NCBI RefSeq assembly: GCF_016428905.1
Contig: NZ_JAELTQ010000027.1
Coordinates: 1 to 41,983, forward strand
DNA: 41,983 nt
From: Dyella sp. ASV24
GTDB taxonomy: Bacteria; Pseudomonadota; Gammaproteobacteria; Xanthomonadales; Rhodanobacteraceae
Direction: 5' to 3'
Position numbers and translations under genes: made by a program
Shown: piece by piece, positions 18,639 to 27,615 of the stretch
How the letters are laid out: each line of letters begins with the position of its first letter
Numbering within the stretch: position 1 is the stretch's first letter
Notes under the pieces: generated by a model
Database searches by the model: none
Seen by the model: only the letters and a program-made list of their open reading frames with translations
Told to the model about the DNA's origin: nothing

Positions 18639-20341
18639 TGCAGGGCGCGGACGCGCCACTCGTCGACCTTGTACACCCGGGTCGGTTGCGCCGGCTCTGC
18701 CGGCACGCGGCCGGCGCGCAGGTCGGCCAGGGCTGTCGCCGGCCAGATCACCACCCAGCCCGAGCGGAACGGCTGCACCAGCAGCGCGTAGCGCAGGGAA
18801 TCGTTAGTCAGTTTGTCCGGGTGCTCGACGATCAGGCCGTTCGGATGCGCCTGCGCAAACTCCTGCAGCGAGTCACCCTCGAACACGCGATCAATGGAAT
18901 GCGTGAGGCGGCCGGCGAAGTGGAACTGCCCTTCGTAGTTGCCGAGGATGCCGATGGTGCGGTTCTCCGCGTCGGCCGTACCCAGCAACTGGGCGGATGG
19001 CTGCAGATCGAAGTTCTGCCACATGGTCAGCGTGAACAGCGTATTGAGCGCCAGCGTGCCGACCAGGCCAGCAAAGGCCAGGCGGCGCATCTCGCCACGG
19101 CCGCGCAAAAGCAGCAGCGCACCCAGCAACACAAACACCACGCTGAAGAAACGGCTGTAGCGCTGCGTGGTGTCGAACCACTCGCCGTGCAGATCGTTGT
19201 GCGCCACCAGCACCGGCAGCACGAACAGGAAGATGCCGAACAGAATGCCGCCCACGCCCAGCGGCCAAGTTCCCAGCCACGCGTTGTTGGCGAGCGCCGG
19301 CCGTTGGTCGCGCAGCACCGCAATGGCGCCGGCCACCAGCAACGCCGCGCCTGCGTACTCCGGCAGCGGGTAGTACAGCTGCTTGCCGCTGATGAAGGAG
19401 AACACCACCATTACCGGCACCAGCCAGCACAGCGCAAAGCGCAGTCCGGCATCGAGCGGGCGGCGCAAGGTAATCAGCGCAGCCCATGCACGCGGCCAAC
19501 CGCTGAAGGGGAACAGCAACGCCGGGATCACCGGCAGGTACCACCAGAACGGGCGGGCGTGGTCGAACGCATTCACCACGCGACCGGCGGTCTGGGTGAA
19601 GAACAAACGCTGGCGATAGGCCTCGCCGCCGCTGAAGCCCGCCGGCAGCGCCCACGCCAATAGCATTGCGCCACCCAACAGCAGTGCGCCCACGCCGCGT
19701 GCATACCAGCGCGCGCGGTTATCTCGGGCCCAGTCGTTCCACAGCGGGCCCAGCAGGAACGGGAAGGCCACGTGCAGAAACATGACCGGGCCCTTGGTCA
19801 GCAGGCCCGCACCCACGCAGAGGCCGAACAGCACCCAGCGCGGTTCGGCGCGCTGCGGCTTGGGTGTCAGGCACAGCAGCGCTGCCAGCACCCAAACGGC
19901 CAGCATCACCTCGTACATGATCTGCAGGCCGAACAGGAACGCGTAACCCAGCGCCAACAGCATCCACGGCGCACCCTTGGCCACCCACGGGCGGTTCGGA
20001 AACAGACGCTGGGCAAGCACGGACGCCAGCACCAGCTGGGCGCCGCCGAAGATCACTTCGAGCACGCGCGGCCACACATCGTTCACGCCGAACACGAACC
20101 AGCCTGCGTGGATCAGCCAGAACAGCAGCGGCACCTTTTCGCTGTACGGCGCGCCATTGATGTGCGGCACCAGCCAGTAGTGGTGATTGAACATCTCCCA
20201 CGCCACCGCGAGGGTGCGTGTGGAGTACAGCGGCATGGGGCCATGCGAGAAGATCGCCAGCAGGGCGACCAGCGTCCACAGCGGCAGCCAGGGCCAGAGG
20301 GAGCGCAGGTGTTCGGAGCGGCTATAGCTGCTGGATGCCAC
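18635..20341 (-). CDS. GT39/ArnT-like membrane glycosyltransferase with atypical N-terminal motif
   Basis: Integral membrane protein of 568 residues with about 11-13 hydrophobic helices and a soluble C-terminal part, the design of PMT/ArnT enzymes that move sugars from polyprenyl-phosphate donors in the periplasm. It keeps WLVPHINGAPYSEKVPLLFWL. However, where the family usually has an Asp-Glu pair in the first periplasmic loop (as in SDEPRFA of the gene at 29727-31457), this one reads LYSTRTLAVAWEM. The acceptor or activity may therefore differ. Start GTG 20341 places the first helix correctly. It follows the glycerophosphotransferase-like gene by 90 bases and is coupled to the TPR gene. Confidence 0.86.
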   Translation of the reverse strand: MASSSYSRSEHLRSLWPWLPLWTLVALLAIFSHGPMPLYSTRTLAVAWEMFNHHYWLVPHINGAPYSEKVPLLFWLIHAGWFVFGVNDVWPRVLEVIFGGAQLVLASVLAQRLFPNRPWVAKGAPWMLLALGYAFLFGLQIMYEVMLAVWVLAALLCLTPKPQRAEPRWVLFGLCVGAGLLTKGPVMFLHVAFPFLLGPLWNDWARDNRARWYARGVGALLLGGAMLLAWALPAGFSGGEAYRQRLFFTQTAGRVVNAFDHARPFWWYLPVIPALLFPFSGWPRAWAALITLRRPLDAGLRFALCWLVPVMVVFSFISGKQLYYPLPEYAGAALLVAGAIAVLRDQRPALANNAWLGTWPLGVGGILFGIFLFVLPVLVAHNDLHGEWFDTTQRYSRFFSVVFVLLGALLLLRGRGEMRRLAFAGLVGTLALNTLFTLTMWQNFDLQPSAQLLGTADAENRTIGILGNYEGQFHFAGRLTHSIDRVFEGDSLQEFAQAHPNGLIVEHPDKLTNDSLRYALLVQPFRSGWVVIWPATALADLRAGRVPAEPAQPTRVYKVDEWRVRALQ

Positions 20342-20431
20342 GGGCAGTCTTCTTGATGGGATTGAGACGGATTCTATCCCGAGCCACGCCTGCTCAACGC
20401 TGACCCGGCCGCCACCGGGGGCGCTGGCGCC

Positions 20432-21466
20432 TTACCAGCGGGCCGGACCCCAGTAGCCGATGCGGCGGCGGAGCTTGAGTTTTCGCCACAGATTCCACGG
20501 TTTACGGCGACGATTGCGCCCACCTGCCGCAATAAAGCCGTCGATGGCCTGCAGGATGCGCTCGCTGGAATGGCCGTCGCGATAGGGGTGGATGGCGTCG
20601 CCGTATTCGCGGACGGCCTGCATCAGCTCGGGCGGTCGCGCCAGGGCGCGCTCGATGGCCGGCTCGAACTGGGCGGGATCGTCGATATCGATCAGCTGTG
20701 GGCCGGGCCGGCGGTTCTTGAAGGTCACCACGGGCTTGCCGGTCAGCAGGAACTCGTTGAGCGCGGACGAGGTGTCCGAACACATCATGTCCACCTGCGG
20801 GAATAGCTCAAGGATGTTGTCGTTCTCCGCGAACGTCAGGTACTCGTTCTGCAGGGCCTTGTACTTGGCCACTGTTTCCGGGTCCATCTTCGGGTGAAAG
20901 GTGACAATCCAGCGCCAGCGACCATCGCGCGAGAGGCGCTTCACTTCCTCGTACAAGATCTCCGCCGCGCTCCACGACGGGGAGAAGGTGGAGTGGTAGA
21001 GGATCACAGGCGGCTGACGCACCGGCGGAATCGGGCCGGTGATCTGCTTCATGAAGGGGTCGATCTTGGGGAAGCCGGTTTCCACCACCGAAAAATGACC
21101 CACGCGCTCGGCGATCGCCTTGAATTGCGCCGTGTCACGCGGACCGGTGGTGCAGTACAGATCGAAGAAGCCGCGAATATAGATATGCCGAGGCTTGCCG
21201 GCATCGAAACCGTGGAAGGTTTCCACTTTGACGCCGGGGAAGAAGTGCGGCACCGCGTTGCTGGAGGTGATGACCGCGCGCGGCTTCCACGCGCGGACTT
21301 CGTCCACGGTGAGCAGGCGTTCGCCGTCCACCAAGTCCTCGGCACCCGGGCCGTCGAAGAACCACGCCGCTTCGTCGCCGCGTGCACGGATCGCGTCCTG
21401 CACCGGGCGAAGAATGGCTAATGCGTAACGCTCAGAACCGTAAAGAAGGTAGTGCTGTTTGCTCAT
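20432..21466 (-). CDS. CDP-glycerol glycerophosphotransferase-like protein
   Basis: Probable surface-glycan transferase of 344 residues. The C-terminal half resembles the Glyphos_transf family (TagB/TagF-like GT-B enzymes): ILYHSTFSPSWS, VTFHPKMDPE, MMCSDTSSALNEFLLTGKPVVTF and a final basic tail. In teichoic-acid systems such enzymes add glycerol phosphate; in Gram-negative surface glycan loci they may add a polyol phosphate or sugar. It lacks membrane helices. ATG 21466 overlaps the stop of the upstream GT2 gene (ATGA), so the two are translationally coupled. Family match is good; the exact reaction is unknown. Confidence 0.85.
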   Translation of the reverse strand: MSKQHYLLYGSERYALAILRPVQDAIRARGDEAAWFFDGPGAEDLVDGERLLTVDEVRAWKPRAVITSSNAVPHFFPGVKVETFHGFDAGKPRHIYIRGFFDLYCTTGPRDTAQFKAIAERVGHFSVVETGFPKIDPFMKQITGPIPPVRQPPVILYHSTFSPSWSAAEILYEEVKRLSRDGRWRWIVTFHPKMDPETVAKYKALQNEYLTFAENDNILELFPQVDMMCSDTSSALNEFLLTGKPVVTFKNRRPGPQLIDIDDPAQFEPAIERALARPPELMQAVREYGDAIHPYRDGHSSERILQAIDGFIAAGGRNRRRKPWNLWRKLKLRRRIGYWGPARW

Positions 21467-22278
21467 CGATCAATGCCGTGGCGGATCAGGGCGTCCGCAC
21501 CGTGTTGTACAGAGGCGGGATTCCGCCGCATTTCGTAGTAGCGCATGCGCTTGTAGGCAGCGTAGGAGGCGGAGGTTTCCGCGATCACAAAGCCGCGCCA
21601 CCCGTCCAGAAAACCCAGCCGCAGGACATAGTCCTTGATGAAGGCCAGCAGATACACGAAAGGTGTCTGCCACATGCGCACTGGCTTGCCCTTCTCCAGC
21701 CAATCCCGACACTTCAGTTCGGCGTAGCGCAGCACCTTGATCTGCTTCTGGGGCAAGCTGGGGTTGTTCTCGTGGTTGAAGGCCGCCTTCAGTGTCACGG
21801 AGGGGCCGTCGAAGCGCAGTGATTCGTGTACCCGCACGTCTGCCCAGCGCGCGCGGTCACGGTGGAACAGGCGGGCCATCTTTTCGCCCATCGCGGGCAG
21901 GTACCAGCGCATCGGGGCGCCCATGAAGATCGTGGCGCGACGCAGGTAGGCGGCGCAGATGTTGCTGGCCATCAGTGCGGCCAGGCGACCCTGCAGCTCG
22001 GCGGCCAGTTCGGGCGAAAGGTACTCATCGGCGTCCAGCGCCAGGATCCAGTCATGGCTGCACTGCGTCGTGGCGAAGTTGCGCTGCGCCCCGAAACCCA
22101 GCCAGTCCTGATGCACCACTCGTGCGCCGTGCGCCTGCGCGATGGCCACCGTGTCGTCGGTGCTGCCGCTGTCGATCACGAGCTTTTCGGCCGCGAACGG
22201 CACGCTGTCGAGGCAGCGCGCGATGCTGTTGGCTTCGTTGTAGGTGATGACGACCAGGGTGAGCGGGAAGGTTTGCAT
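21463..22278 (-). CDS. GT2 family glycosyltransferase, WaaE/KdtX-like
   Basis: Cytoplasmic-side glycosyltransferase of 271 residues with a GT-A fold: LVVITYNEANSIARCLDSV at the N-terminus, IDSGSTDDT in the nucleotide-binding strand, and the metal-binding LALDADEYLS (DxD-type). The sequence order (GFGAQRNFA, RLFHRDRARW, VHESLRF) is that of WaaE/KdtX-type lipopolysaccharide inner-core enzymes, which add glucose to heptose in enteric bacteria. The sugar used here is not established. It is the first gene of the minus-strand operon. Confidence 0.9.
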   Translation of the reverse strand: MQTFPLTLVVITYNEANSIARCLDSVPFAAEKLVIDSGSTDDTVAIAQAHGARVVHQDWLGFGAQRNFATTQCSHDWILALDADEYLSPELAAELQGRLAALMASNICAAYLRRATIFMGAPMRWYLPAMGEKMARLFHRDRARWADVRVHESLRFDGPSVTLKAAFNHENNPSLPQKQIKVLRYAELKCRDWLEKGKPVRMWQTPFVYLLAFIKDYVLRLGFLDGWRGFVIAETSASYAAYKRMRYYEMRRNPASVQHGADALIRHGIDR

Positions 22279-22493
22279 CCCGCCATTCTAGTGGGTGCGG
22301 CTCAGGCGTGGCGCGACGGGGGAGGCCTCCGTAACGCTAAACGAGAGCCCGTTTCGGTAAGATGCCGCTGCTGCGCACGGCACGGGGCCGTGGGCAACAC
22401 CTTTCTGGGACGCTTTCCCCGGCGTTCCCGGAAGGTGAAAAAGTCTGACCCGCTGGATGTGCATGGCACACCGGCGATCTGCTGGAGGGCAGC

Positions 22494-23399
22494 ATGGCAG
22501 GGCAAGGCAATCTCATACTCGGCATGGCCACCGGCTATGCCGCCAAGGACCTGCGTCCCTTCGTACAGAGCCTGGCGATGAGCGGCTTTCAGGGCCGCCT
22601 GGGGCTGTTTATCTATCGCGGACAGGTCGATTCGATCCGGGCCATGGCACAGCAGCATGCGCCGGCGTTGGATCTTGACCTGGTCGTCGTCGATGGCATT
22701 CGCCGTTACGCCCGGTTCTGGCGATCGTGCTTCAAGCGCCTGTTCGCGATGCTGCCTGCGGAGATGTCGCCGGCACTCAAGCGCAGCATGCTGCGCTTCC
22801 AGGGCATGCCGCACGTGACCCGGCACTTCCACTATGACGACTACCTGCGTGCGAACCCCGGGTTCGACCAAGTGATGCTCACCGACGTGCGCGACGTGGT
22901 GTTCCAGGCGGAACCCTTCGCTCAGTTCGAGGGCGGACTGTGCGTGGGCATGGAAAGCGACGCCCTGACCCTCGCCACCGAGACGTACGATCGCGAGTGG
23001 ATCCTCGGTGCGTATGGCGAAGCCATGTTGCAACAGATTGGCGACCGGCAGATTTCCTGCGCCGGCGTGGTGATCGCTGATGCGCAGGCGATGCGCGAGT
23101 ACATCGACAAGATGCTGCTGGAAATCATGCGGCTGCCGTTCCGCATCACCAAGAACCGCAATTACGATCAGGCGCACCACAACAAAATGCTGTATTGCCA
23201 CGACCTCAAGGCCGCCACCACCTGGTGCCAGCCGTTGAGCTCGCAGATCGCCACGGTGGGTGTGATGAATCCGTCGGTGTTCCAGCTCACCGCGGATGGC
23301 GTGCTGCTCAACGAGGATGGTCAGGTGGCGCCCATCGTGCACCAGTACGACCGCCACCCTGCCCTGGTCGAAGCCTTTGCGGGCAGGTTCTCTCGCTGA
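22494..23399 (+). CDS. Unknown protein, possible GT-A-type glycosyltransferase
   Basis: A 301-residue soluble protein that I cannot place in a named family. Its N-terminus (LILGMATGYAAKDLRPFVQS) looks like the first strand-helix of a Rossmann-like sugar-nucleotide fold, and MLTDVRDVVFQ (Asp131, Asp134) resembles the metal-binding motif of nucleotide-diphospho-sugar transferases. A run NRNYDQAHHNKMLYC follows the central domain. The start is secure: GGAGG 6 bases before ATG 22494. It stands alone on the plus strand between minus-strand genes of a glycan locus, which supports, but does not prove, a role in surface sugar transfer. Confidence 0.75.
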   Translation: MAGQGNLILGMATGYAAKDLRPFVQSLAMSGFQGRLGLFIYRGQVDSIRAMAQQHAPALDLDLVVVDGIRRYARFWRSCFKRLFAMLPAEMSPALKRSMLRFQGMPHVTRHFHYDDYLRANPGFDQVMLTDVRDVVFQAEPFAQFEGGLCVGMESDALTLATETYDREWILGAYGEAMLQQIGDRQISCAGVVIADAQAMREYIDKMLLEIMRLPFRITKNRNYDQAHHNKMLYCHDLKAATTWCQPLSSQIATVGVMNPSVFQLTADGVLLNEDGQVAPIVHQYDRHPALVEAFAGRFSR

Positions 23400-23456
23400 G
23401 GCGGTGTCGTCCGGTCTTGCGATCTGGCGTGACCACCGCCTGTGCGCCGCAGCGGC

Positions 23457-24431
23457 TCAATAACTCCGCTGCTGATGCCAGCGCCAGGCCGAGGCGATGA
23501 TGGTGTCGATGTCCGAGTGCTCGGGTTGCCAGCCAAGCAGGTCGCGCGCTTTTGCGTTGGAGGCGACCAGCACAGGCGGATCGCCAGCGCGGCGGCCCAG
23601 GATGTCACGGGGAATGCTGCGGCCCGTGACCTTTTCCGCGGCGTGGATGATTTCCTGCACGCTGAAGCCGTGCTCGCTGCCCAGGTTGAAGATGTGCGCA
23701 CCCTCGTTCTCGTCGAGGAATGCAAGAGCCTTGATGTGCGCTGACGCAAGATCATCGACATGGACATAGTCGCGCACGCAGGTACCGTCGGGCGTCGGGT
23801 AGTTGGTGCCAAACACCTTCAGCCCGTCGCCCTGCCCCAGCGCGGTGCGCAGCACATTGGGGATCAAATGCGACTCGGGCTCGTGCGCTTCGCCGATATC
23901 GCCGTTGGCGTCCGCGCCCGCCGCGTTGAAATAGCGGAACGTTACCGAGCGCAAGCCATACGCGTGTGCAGCGTCGGCAAGCATTTGCTCCACCATGCGT
24001 TTGCTGGCGCCGTAAGGCGAGATGGGTTCGGTCGGGTGGCTTTCGTCGAGCAAGGGTGTGCGCGGCACACCGTAGACGGCCGCTGTCGAGGAAAACACGA
24101 TGCGCGACACGCCGGCCGTCTGCATCGCTTCCAGCAGATTGAGCGTGCCCGCGACGTTCACCTGATAGTACGCGTAGGGTTTGATCGTCGATTCGGCGAC
24201 CAGCGAGAGCGAACACAGATGCAGCACGGCGTCGAAACGGCCGTCGGAAAATACGTCGGCCAAGGCGGCTGGGTCGGTCACATCACCCACGATGAGCGGC
24301 GCACCCTGCACGGCCGCGCGGTGCCCGGTGGACAGATTGTCGAAAACAACCGGTTCGTGTCCGCGCCGGAGCAGCTGCCGCACCATGTGCGAGCCGATAT
24401 AGCCCGCGCCGCCACACACCAGAACCCTCAT
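23457..24431 (-). CDS. galE: UDP-glucose 4-epimerase
   Basis: Interconverts UDP-glucose and UDP-galactose (possibly the N-acetyl forms), supplying sugars for the neighbouring transferases. The 324-residue extended short-chain dehydrogenase has the NAD-binding GGAGYIGS (7-14), DNLSTGH after the second strand, catalytic FSSTAAVYG (about 113-121) and YGASK (Tyr140, Lys144), RYFNAAGAD, and VRDYVHVDD. The usual FAA in the third strand reads HLCSLSLVAEST, a mild departure. It is divergent from the GT2-ligase operon across 228 bases. Confidence 0.93.
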   Translation of the reverse strand: MRVLVCGGAGYIGSHMVRQLLRRGHEPVVFDNLSTGHRAAVQGAPLIVGDVTDPAALADVFSDGRFDAVLHLCSLSLVAESTIKPYAYYQVNVAGTLNLLEAMQTAGVSRIVFSSTAAVYGVPRTPLLDESHPTEPISPYGASKRMVEQMLADAAHAYGLRSVTFRYFNAAGADANGDIGEAHEPESHLIPNVLRTALGQGDGLKVFGTNYPTPDGTCVRDYVHVDDLASAHIKALAFLDENEGAHIFNLGSEHGFSVQEIIHAAEKVTGRSIPRDILGRRAGDPPVLVASNAKARDLLGWQPEHSDIDTIIASAWRWHQQRSY

Positions 24432-24459
24432 GTCTTGCTCCGTCTACTCTCCGCGCGAG

Positions 24460-24490
24460 ATCATAGACGCTGTACTCACGTTCGCGTGAG
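24460..24490 (-). promoter_or_regulatory. Candidate galE promoter element with overlapping palindrome
   Basis: On the minus strand, TATGAT (24465-24460) could be a -10. A perfect 6-bp palindrome CTCACG-TTCG-CGTGAG (24475-24490) covers the place where the -35 would be, with no good -35 sequence. This suggests an operator or activator site, but it could also be an RNA hairpin. Confidence 0.3.
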
Positions 24491-24592
24491 CCGGGGCGGC
24501 AACCTTATAAAACGTATTTCACGACCTGGGCGGCTTCCGGAGCCGTCTTTTACCTGAACGCAGGTCAAGAATTGGGCAGATCAGCCCTGTTT

Positions 24593-24620
24593 TTGCGCCT
24601 CGTTCGGGCGATCGTATACA
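24593..24620 (+). promoter_or_regulatory. Candidate promoter of the GT2-ligase-GT2-GT4 operon
   Basis: TTGCGC (24593-24598), 16 bases, TATACA (24615-24620), about 40 bases before the first ATG of the operon. The -10 is good and the -35 weak. Confidence 0.35.
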
Positions 24621-24659
24621 GCCGGCCCCGCGGCGGCGTGCGGGACGGGTCCAAATTTA

Positions 24660-25562
24660 ATGCCAGAGAAGTATATGTCCCAGCCTAGCGTTTCCTTGAT
24701 GGTCTCCACCTACAACTGGAAGGAGGCGCTGGCGTTGGTGTTGGGTAGCGTGATCGGGCAAACCCGGCTCCCCGACGAGGTGATCGTGACCGATGACGGT
24801 TCACGACCGGATACGGCGGACCTGATGCATCGGATCGCCAAGGATTTTCCTGTGCCGCTGCGCCACATATGGCAGCCCGACGAGGGATTCCGCCTGGCGC
24901 GCAGCCGCAACTGCGGTATCGCCGCCGCTTCCAGTGACTATTTGATCCAGGTCGATGGGGACATGATCCTGCATCGTCATTTCGTGGCTGACCATCTCGC
25001 GTTGGCGCGGCCGGGCAGTTTTCTGCAGGGCACGCGCATCCGCACGACGGATGCCGAAACCGCGCGCCTGTTGGCGGGTGGCAAACCGCGCTTTGGCTGG
25101 TTCGTGAACGCCTACTTTCGCGAGGAAGGCGATCGCAGCACCTACCATTTCGGGCGTCGGCACCACACCCTGCGCCTGCCTTGGCTGGCCCGTATCAAGG
25201 CGCGCTCCGGTGGCCACCCCATGGGTTGCAACGTGAGCTACTGGCGCGAGGATGTGTTGCGCGTGAATGGCTACGACGAGCGGATGCAGGGCTACGGGAG
25301 TGAAGACCTGGAGATCGACATCCGCCTGCGCAATGCCGGCCTGCGTCGCCGCCAGGTCAAGTTTGCCGCGCTCGCACTACACCTGGAGCACCGCAGCGTG
25401 GCGCCGCCCGACCCCAGCGATCCTGACCTGCCCAACAACAAGTTGCTGTATGCCAGCCGGGAAGCTCGGTTGATTCGTACCGAGTACGGTGTGGATGCCC
25501 ACCTGGCCAGCTTCACGGAGCCGCCGCAGGATCTGCGCAAGCTGGCGGTGGCTGCGGAATGA
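24660..25562 (+). CDS. GT2 family glycosyltransferase (first paralog)
   Basis: GT-A glycosyltransferase of 300 residues that probably adds a sugar to the lipopolysaccharide core or O-chain. Motifs: LMVSTYNWKEALALVL, VTDDGSRPDTA, GFRLARSRNCGIAAASSDYL, IQVDGDMILHRHF (DxD), and YGSEDLEIDIRLRNAG in the C-terminal acceptor region typical of chondroitin-synthase-like GT2 domains. ATG 24660 is used; ATG 24675, preceded by GAG 6 bases away, is an alternative. The stop overlaps the ligase start (ATGA). It is clearly paralogous to the GT2 at 26776-27615. Confidence 0.9.
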   Translation: MPEKYMSQPSVSLMVSTYNWKEALALVLGSVIGQTRLPDEVIVTDDGSRPDTADLMHRIAKDFPVPLRHIWQPDEGFRLARSRNCGIAAASSDYLIQVDGDMILHRHFVADHLALARPGSFLQGTRIRTTDAETARLLAGGKPRFGWFVNAYFREEGDRSTYHFGRRHHTLRLPWLARIKARSGGHPMGCNVSYWREDVLRVNGYDERMQGYGSEDLEIDIRLRNAGLRRRQVKFAALALHLEHRSVAPPDPSDPDLPNNKLLYASREARLIRTEYGVDAHLASFTEPPQDLRKLAVAAE

Positions 25563-26779
25563 GGCCGGTGGAACACAAGCAGGACTCCTACCTCGCAAGC
25601 GAATCCATTGACGCGCATCCGGTGCCGAGGTGGCTCAAGACGTGGGTCACCGTGGGCATGGTGTGGCTGATCATCGGCATGGCCGTACTGCCTGCCGGCA
25701 TGTCCTACAGCCCGGGCAAGGTCTTCCAGTACGGACTTGGGCTCACGCTCTTTCTGCCGACGCTGGTCCTGCTGATAAGCCGGCCCGGCCGCTTCCTGGT
25801 GTTCTGGCGCCAGCCGATGGTGCCTTGGGTGCTATTGCTCATGGTCTGGGGCTGCGTGTCCCTGACCTGGAGTCACGCCACGCGTCCATTTGATGAGGCT
25901 GGCCACAACGTCAGCATCCTGTTCTTCTTGTTTGCGTGGCAGCAATGCATCGGCAGTGACGAGGAGCGATGCAAACGTCTGCTCGTGGGCTGTGGTCTGG
26001 CCATGGCGGTCATCGCCCTTGGCGCGATCATCGCAGACCAACCCAGTCCCGATCTGGATGGCAGGCTGGTCGGATTCGGTGCGATGTCCAACGCAAACCT
26101 CGCGGCGGGCGGCATGGGCGCGGCGCTGATGTGGTTGTGGCCATGGCGTCTACAACATACGGCCTGGCGCGTGCTCAAGTGGCTGGCGATCGCGACGCTT
26201 GGGGCATTCATCGTGCTTACGCTCACGCGCAGTGCGCTGGGGGCGCTATTCATGGCATTGGTGGTGGTGGCGCTGAGCCAGGGTGGCCGCCGAGCCTGGC
26301 TATATGCTGGCCTGCTCATCGCGCTGGGTGCGGTCTGTGCAGCCATTGGAGCCCATTTCCTGATGGCGCGCGGGTGGTCAGCGCGCCCCGAGATTTTCCA
26401 GGCAGCGATGCATCTGTTCGAGCAGCATCCATGGCGCGGCATCGGCCAAGGTTCGCCATTCGAACTGCATGCCGATGGCCTGGTGTTGATGCACGCGCAT
26501 AACATGTTCAGCCAATTGGCCGTCGAGCTGGGCTTGCCGGGCCTGTTGTTGTGGGCGGGCATATGGCTTGTGTTGGGATGGCGCGCGTGGCGTCACCGGC
26601 ACGAGACGCAGGGTTTGATCGTGCTCGGCATATGGGTGTTTGGCACGGTCATGGTGCAGTTCGATCTGCCGCATCTGCTCGATAGTCCGCGCCCTGGTTG
26701 GCTTCTCACCTGGTTGCCGCTGGCGCTGGGTATGTCGTTTGGGCGCAAGGCAACCAAGAACGCGACGGATCGCTTATGA
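25559..26779 (+). CDS. O-antigen ligase family protein (WaaL-like)
   Basis: Inner-membrane protein of 406 residues with about 10-12 helices; such proteins join O-antigen from undecaprenyl diphosphate to the lipid A core in the periplasm. The Wzy_C/WaaL signature is present in the large loop: HPWRGIGQG and MHAHNMFSQLAVELGLPG (His312 and His314). Wzy polymerases share this domain, so polymerase remains possible; the flanking core-type GT2 genes favour ligase. ATG 25559 overlaps the stop of the upstream GT2 gene, and its own stop overlaps the next start. Confidence 0.87.
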   Translation: MRPVEHKQDSYLASESIDAHPVPRWLKTWVTVGMVWLIIGMAVLPAGMSYSPGKVFQYGLGLTLFLPTLVLLISRPGRFLVFWRQPMVPWVLLLMVWGCVSLTWSHATRPFDEAGHNVSILFFLFAWQQCIGSDEERCKRLLVGCGLAMAVIALGAIIADQPSPDLDGRLVGFGAMSNANLAAGGMGAALMWLWPWRLQHTAWRVLKWLAIATLGAFIVLTLTRSALGALFMALVVVALSQGGRRAWLYAGLLIALGAVCAAIGAHFLMARGWSARPEIFQAAMHLFEQHPWRGIGQGSPFELHADGLVLMHAHNMFSQLAVELGLPGLLLWAGIWLVLGWRAWRHRHETQGLIVLGIWVFGTVMVQFDLPHLLDSPRPGWLLTWLPLALGMSFGRKATKNATDRL

Positions 26780-27615
26780 ACGTCTCGCTGATCATCCTTA
26801 CCTACAACTGGCCCGGTGCCTTGGAAGGCATGTTGCGCAGCGTTGCCGCGCAAACCTGTCTGCCGTACGAGGTTGTGGTGGCGGATGACGGCTCGACGGC
26901 AGAGACCGCCGCGTTGATACAGCGCATGGCGGCTACGTATCCCGTGCCGTTGCGCCACGTCTGGCAGGAAGACCATGGCTTCCGCGCCGCGCGTGCGCGC
27001 AATCGCGGTATCGCAGCGAGCCGCGGTGACTATGTGATCCTGCTCGATGGTGACATGCTGGTGCATCCGGATTTCATCGCGGATCACCTCATGCTCGCCG
27101 AGCGTGGGTTCTTCCTGCAAGGCGGCCGTATCAAGGCGACGCCCGAGGAATCGCAGCGACTGTTGAACGGCGGGGGACCTGTCTTTGCCCCGTGGTCCAC
27201 CGCCAACTTCGATGAATTCGACGGCACGCGCCGGCTCTATGCGTTCCGCGCCCCCCTGTTGGCGTGCTGGAAGGCGCGTTCGCGCAACGGTGGTCGCGTG
27301 ATGAGCTGCAATATGAGCTTCTGGCGCGACGACTTGCTGCGCGTGAACGGCTTCGACGAGCGCATGGAAGGATATGGCGCCGAGGACCGCGAGCTGGCAG
27401 CACGACTGGAGAACGCCGGCCTGAAGCGTCGTCCACTCAAATGGGCCGCGCTCGCCGTGCACCTGTGGCACAACTCACGCTCGCCGCCGGACGTGGATGA
27501 TATGAGTCTGCCGAACAATCGCCTGTTCCACGCTACGCGTACGCAAGGCATCACCTGGTGCGAGCGCGGCATCAACCAGCACGTCGATCTGCTCGACGAC
27601 GCCCACGCTGCATGA
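26776..27615 (+). CDS. GT2 family glycosyltransferase (second paralog)
   Basis: The 279-residue protein has the same design as the GT2 at 24660: LIILTYNWPGALEGML, VADDGSTAETAAL, PVPLRHVWQEDHGFRAARARN, ILLDGDMLVHPDF, and YGAEDRELAARLENAG. The close match in motif order and wording shows a duplication now flanking the ligase. ATG 26776 overlaps the ligase stop (ATGA); the frame is open upstream, but that part lies within the ligase gene. It probably adds a related sugar or uses a related acceptor. Confidence 0.91.
   Translation: MNVSLIILTYNWPGALEGMLRSVAAQTCLPYEVVVADDGSTAETAALIQRMAATYPVPLRHVWQEDHGFRAARARNRGIAASRGDYVILLDGDMLVHPDFIADHLMLAERGFFLQGGRIKATPEESQRLLNGGGPVFAPWSTANFDEFDGTRRLYAFRAPLLACWKARSRNGGRVMSCNMSFWRDDLLRVNGFDERMEGYGAEDRELAARLENAGLKRRPLKWAALAVHLWHNSRSPPDVDDMSLPNNRLFHATRTQGITWCERGINQHVDLLDDAHAA

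Noticed and set aside
24432-24659. JUMPstart/ops element upstream of the glycan operon
   Set aside because: The GGCGGTAG core was not found here; the two places where a similar string occurs are in repeat A and in the rpoD leader.
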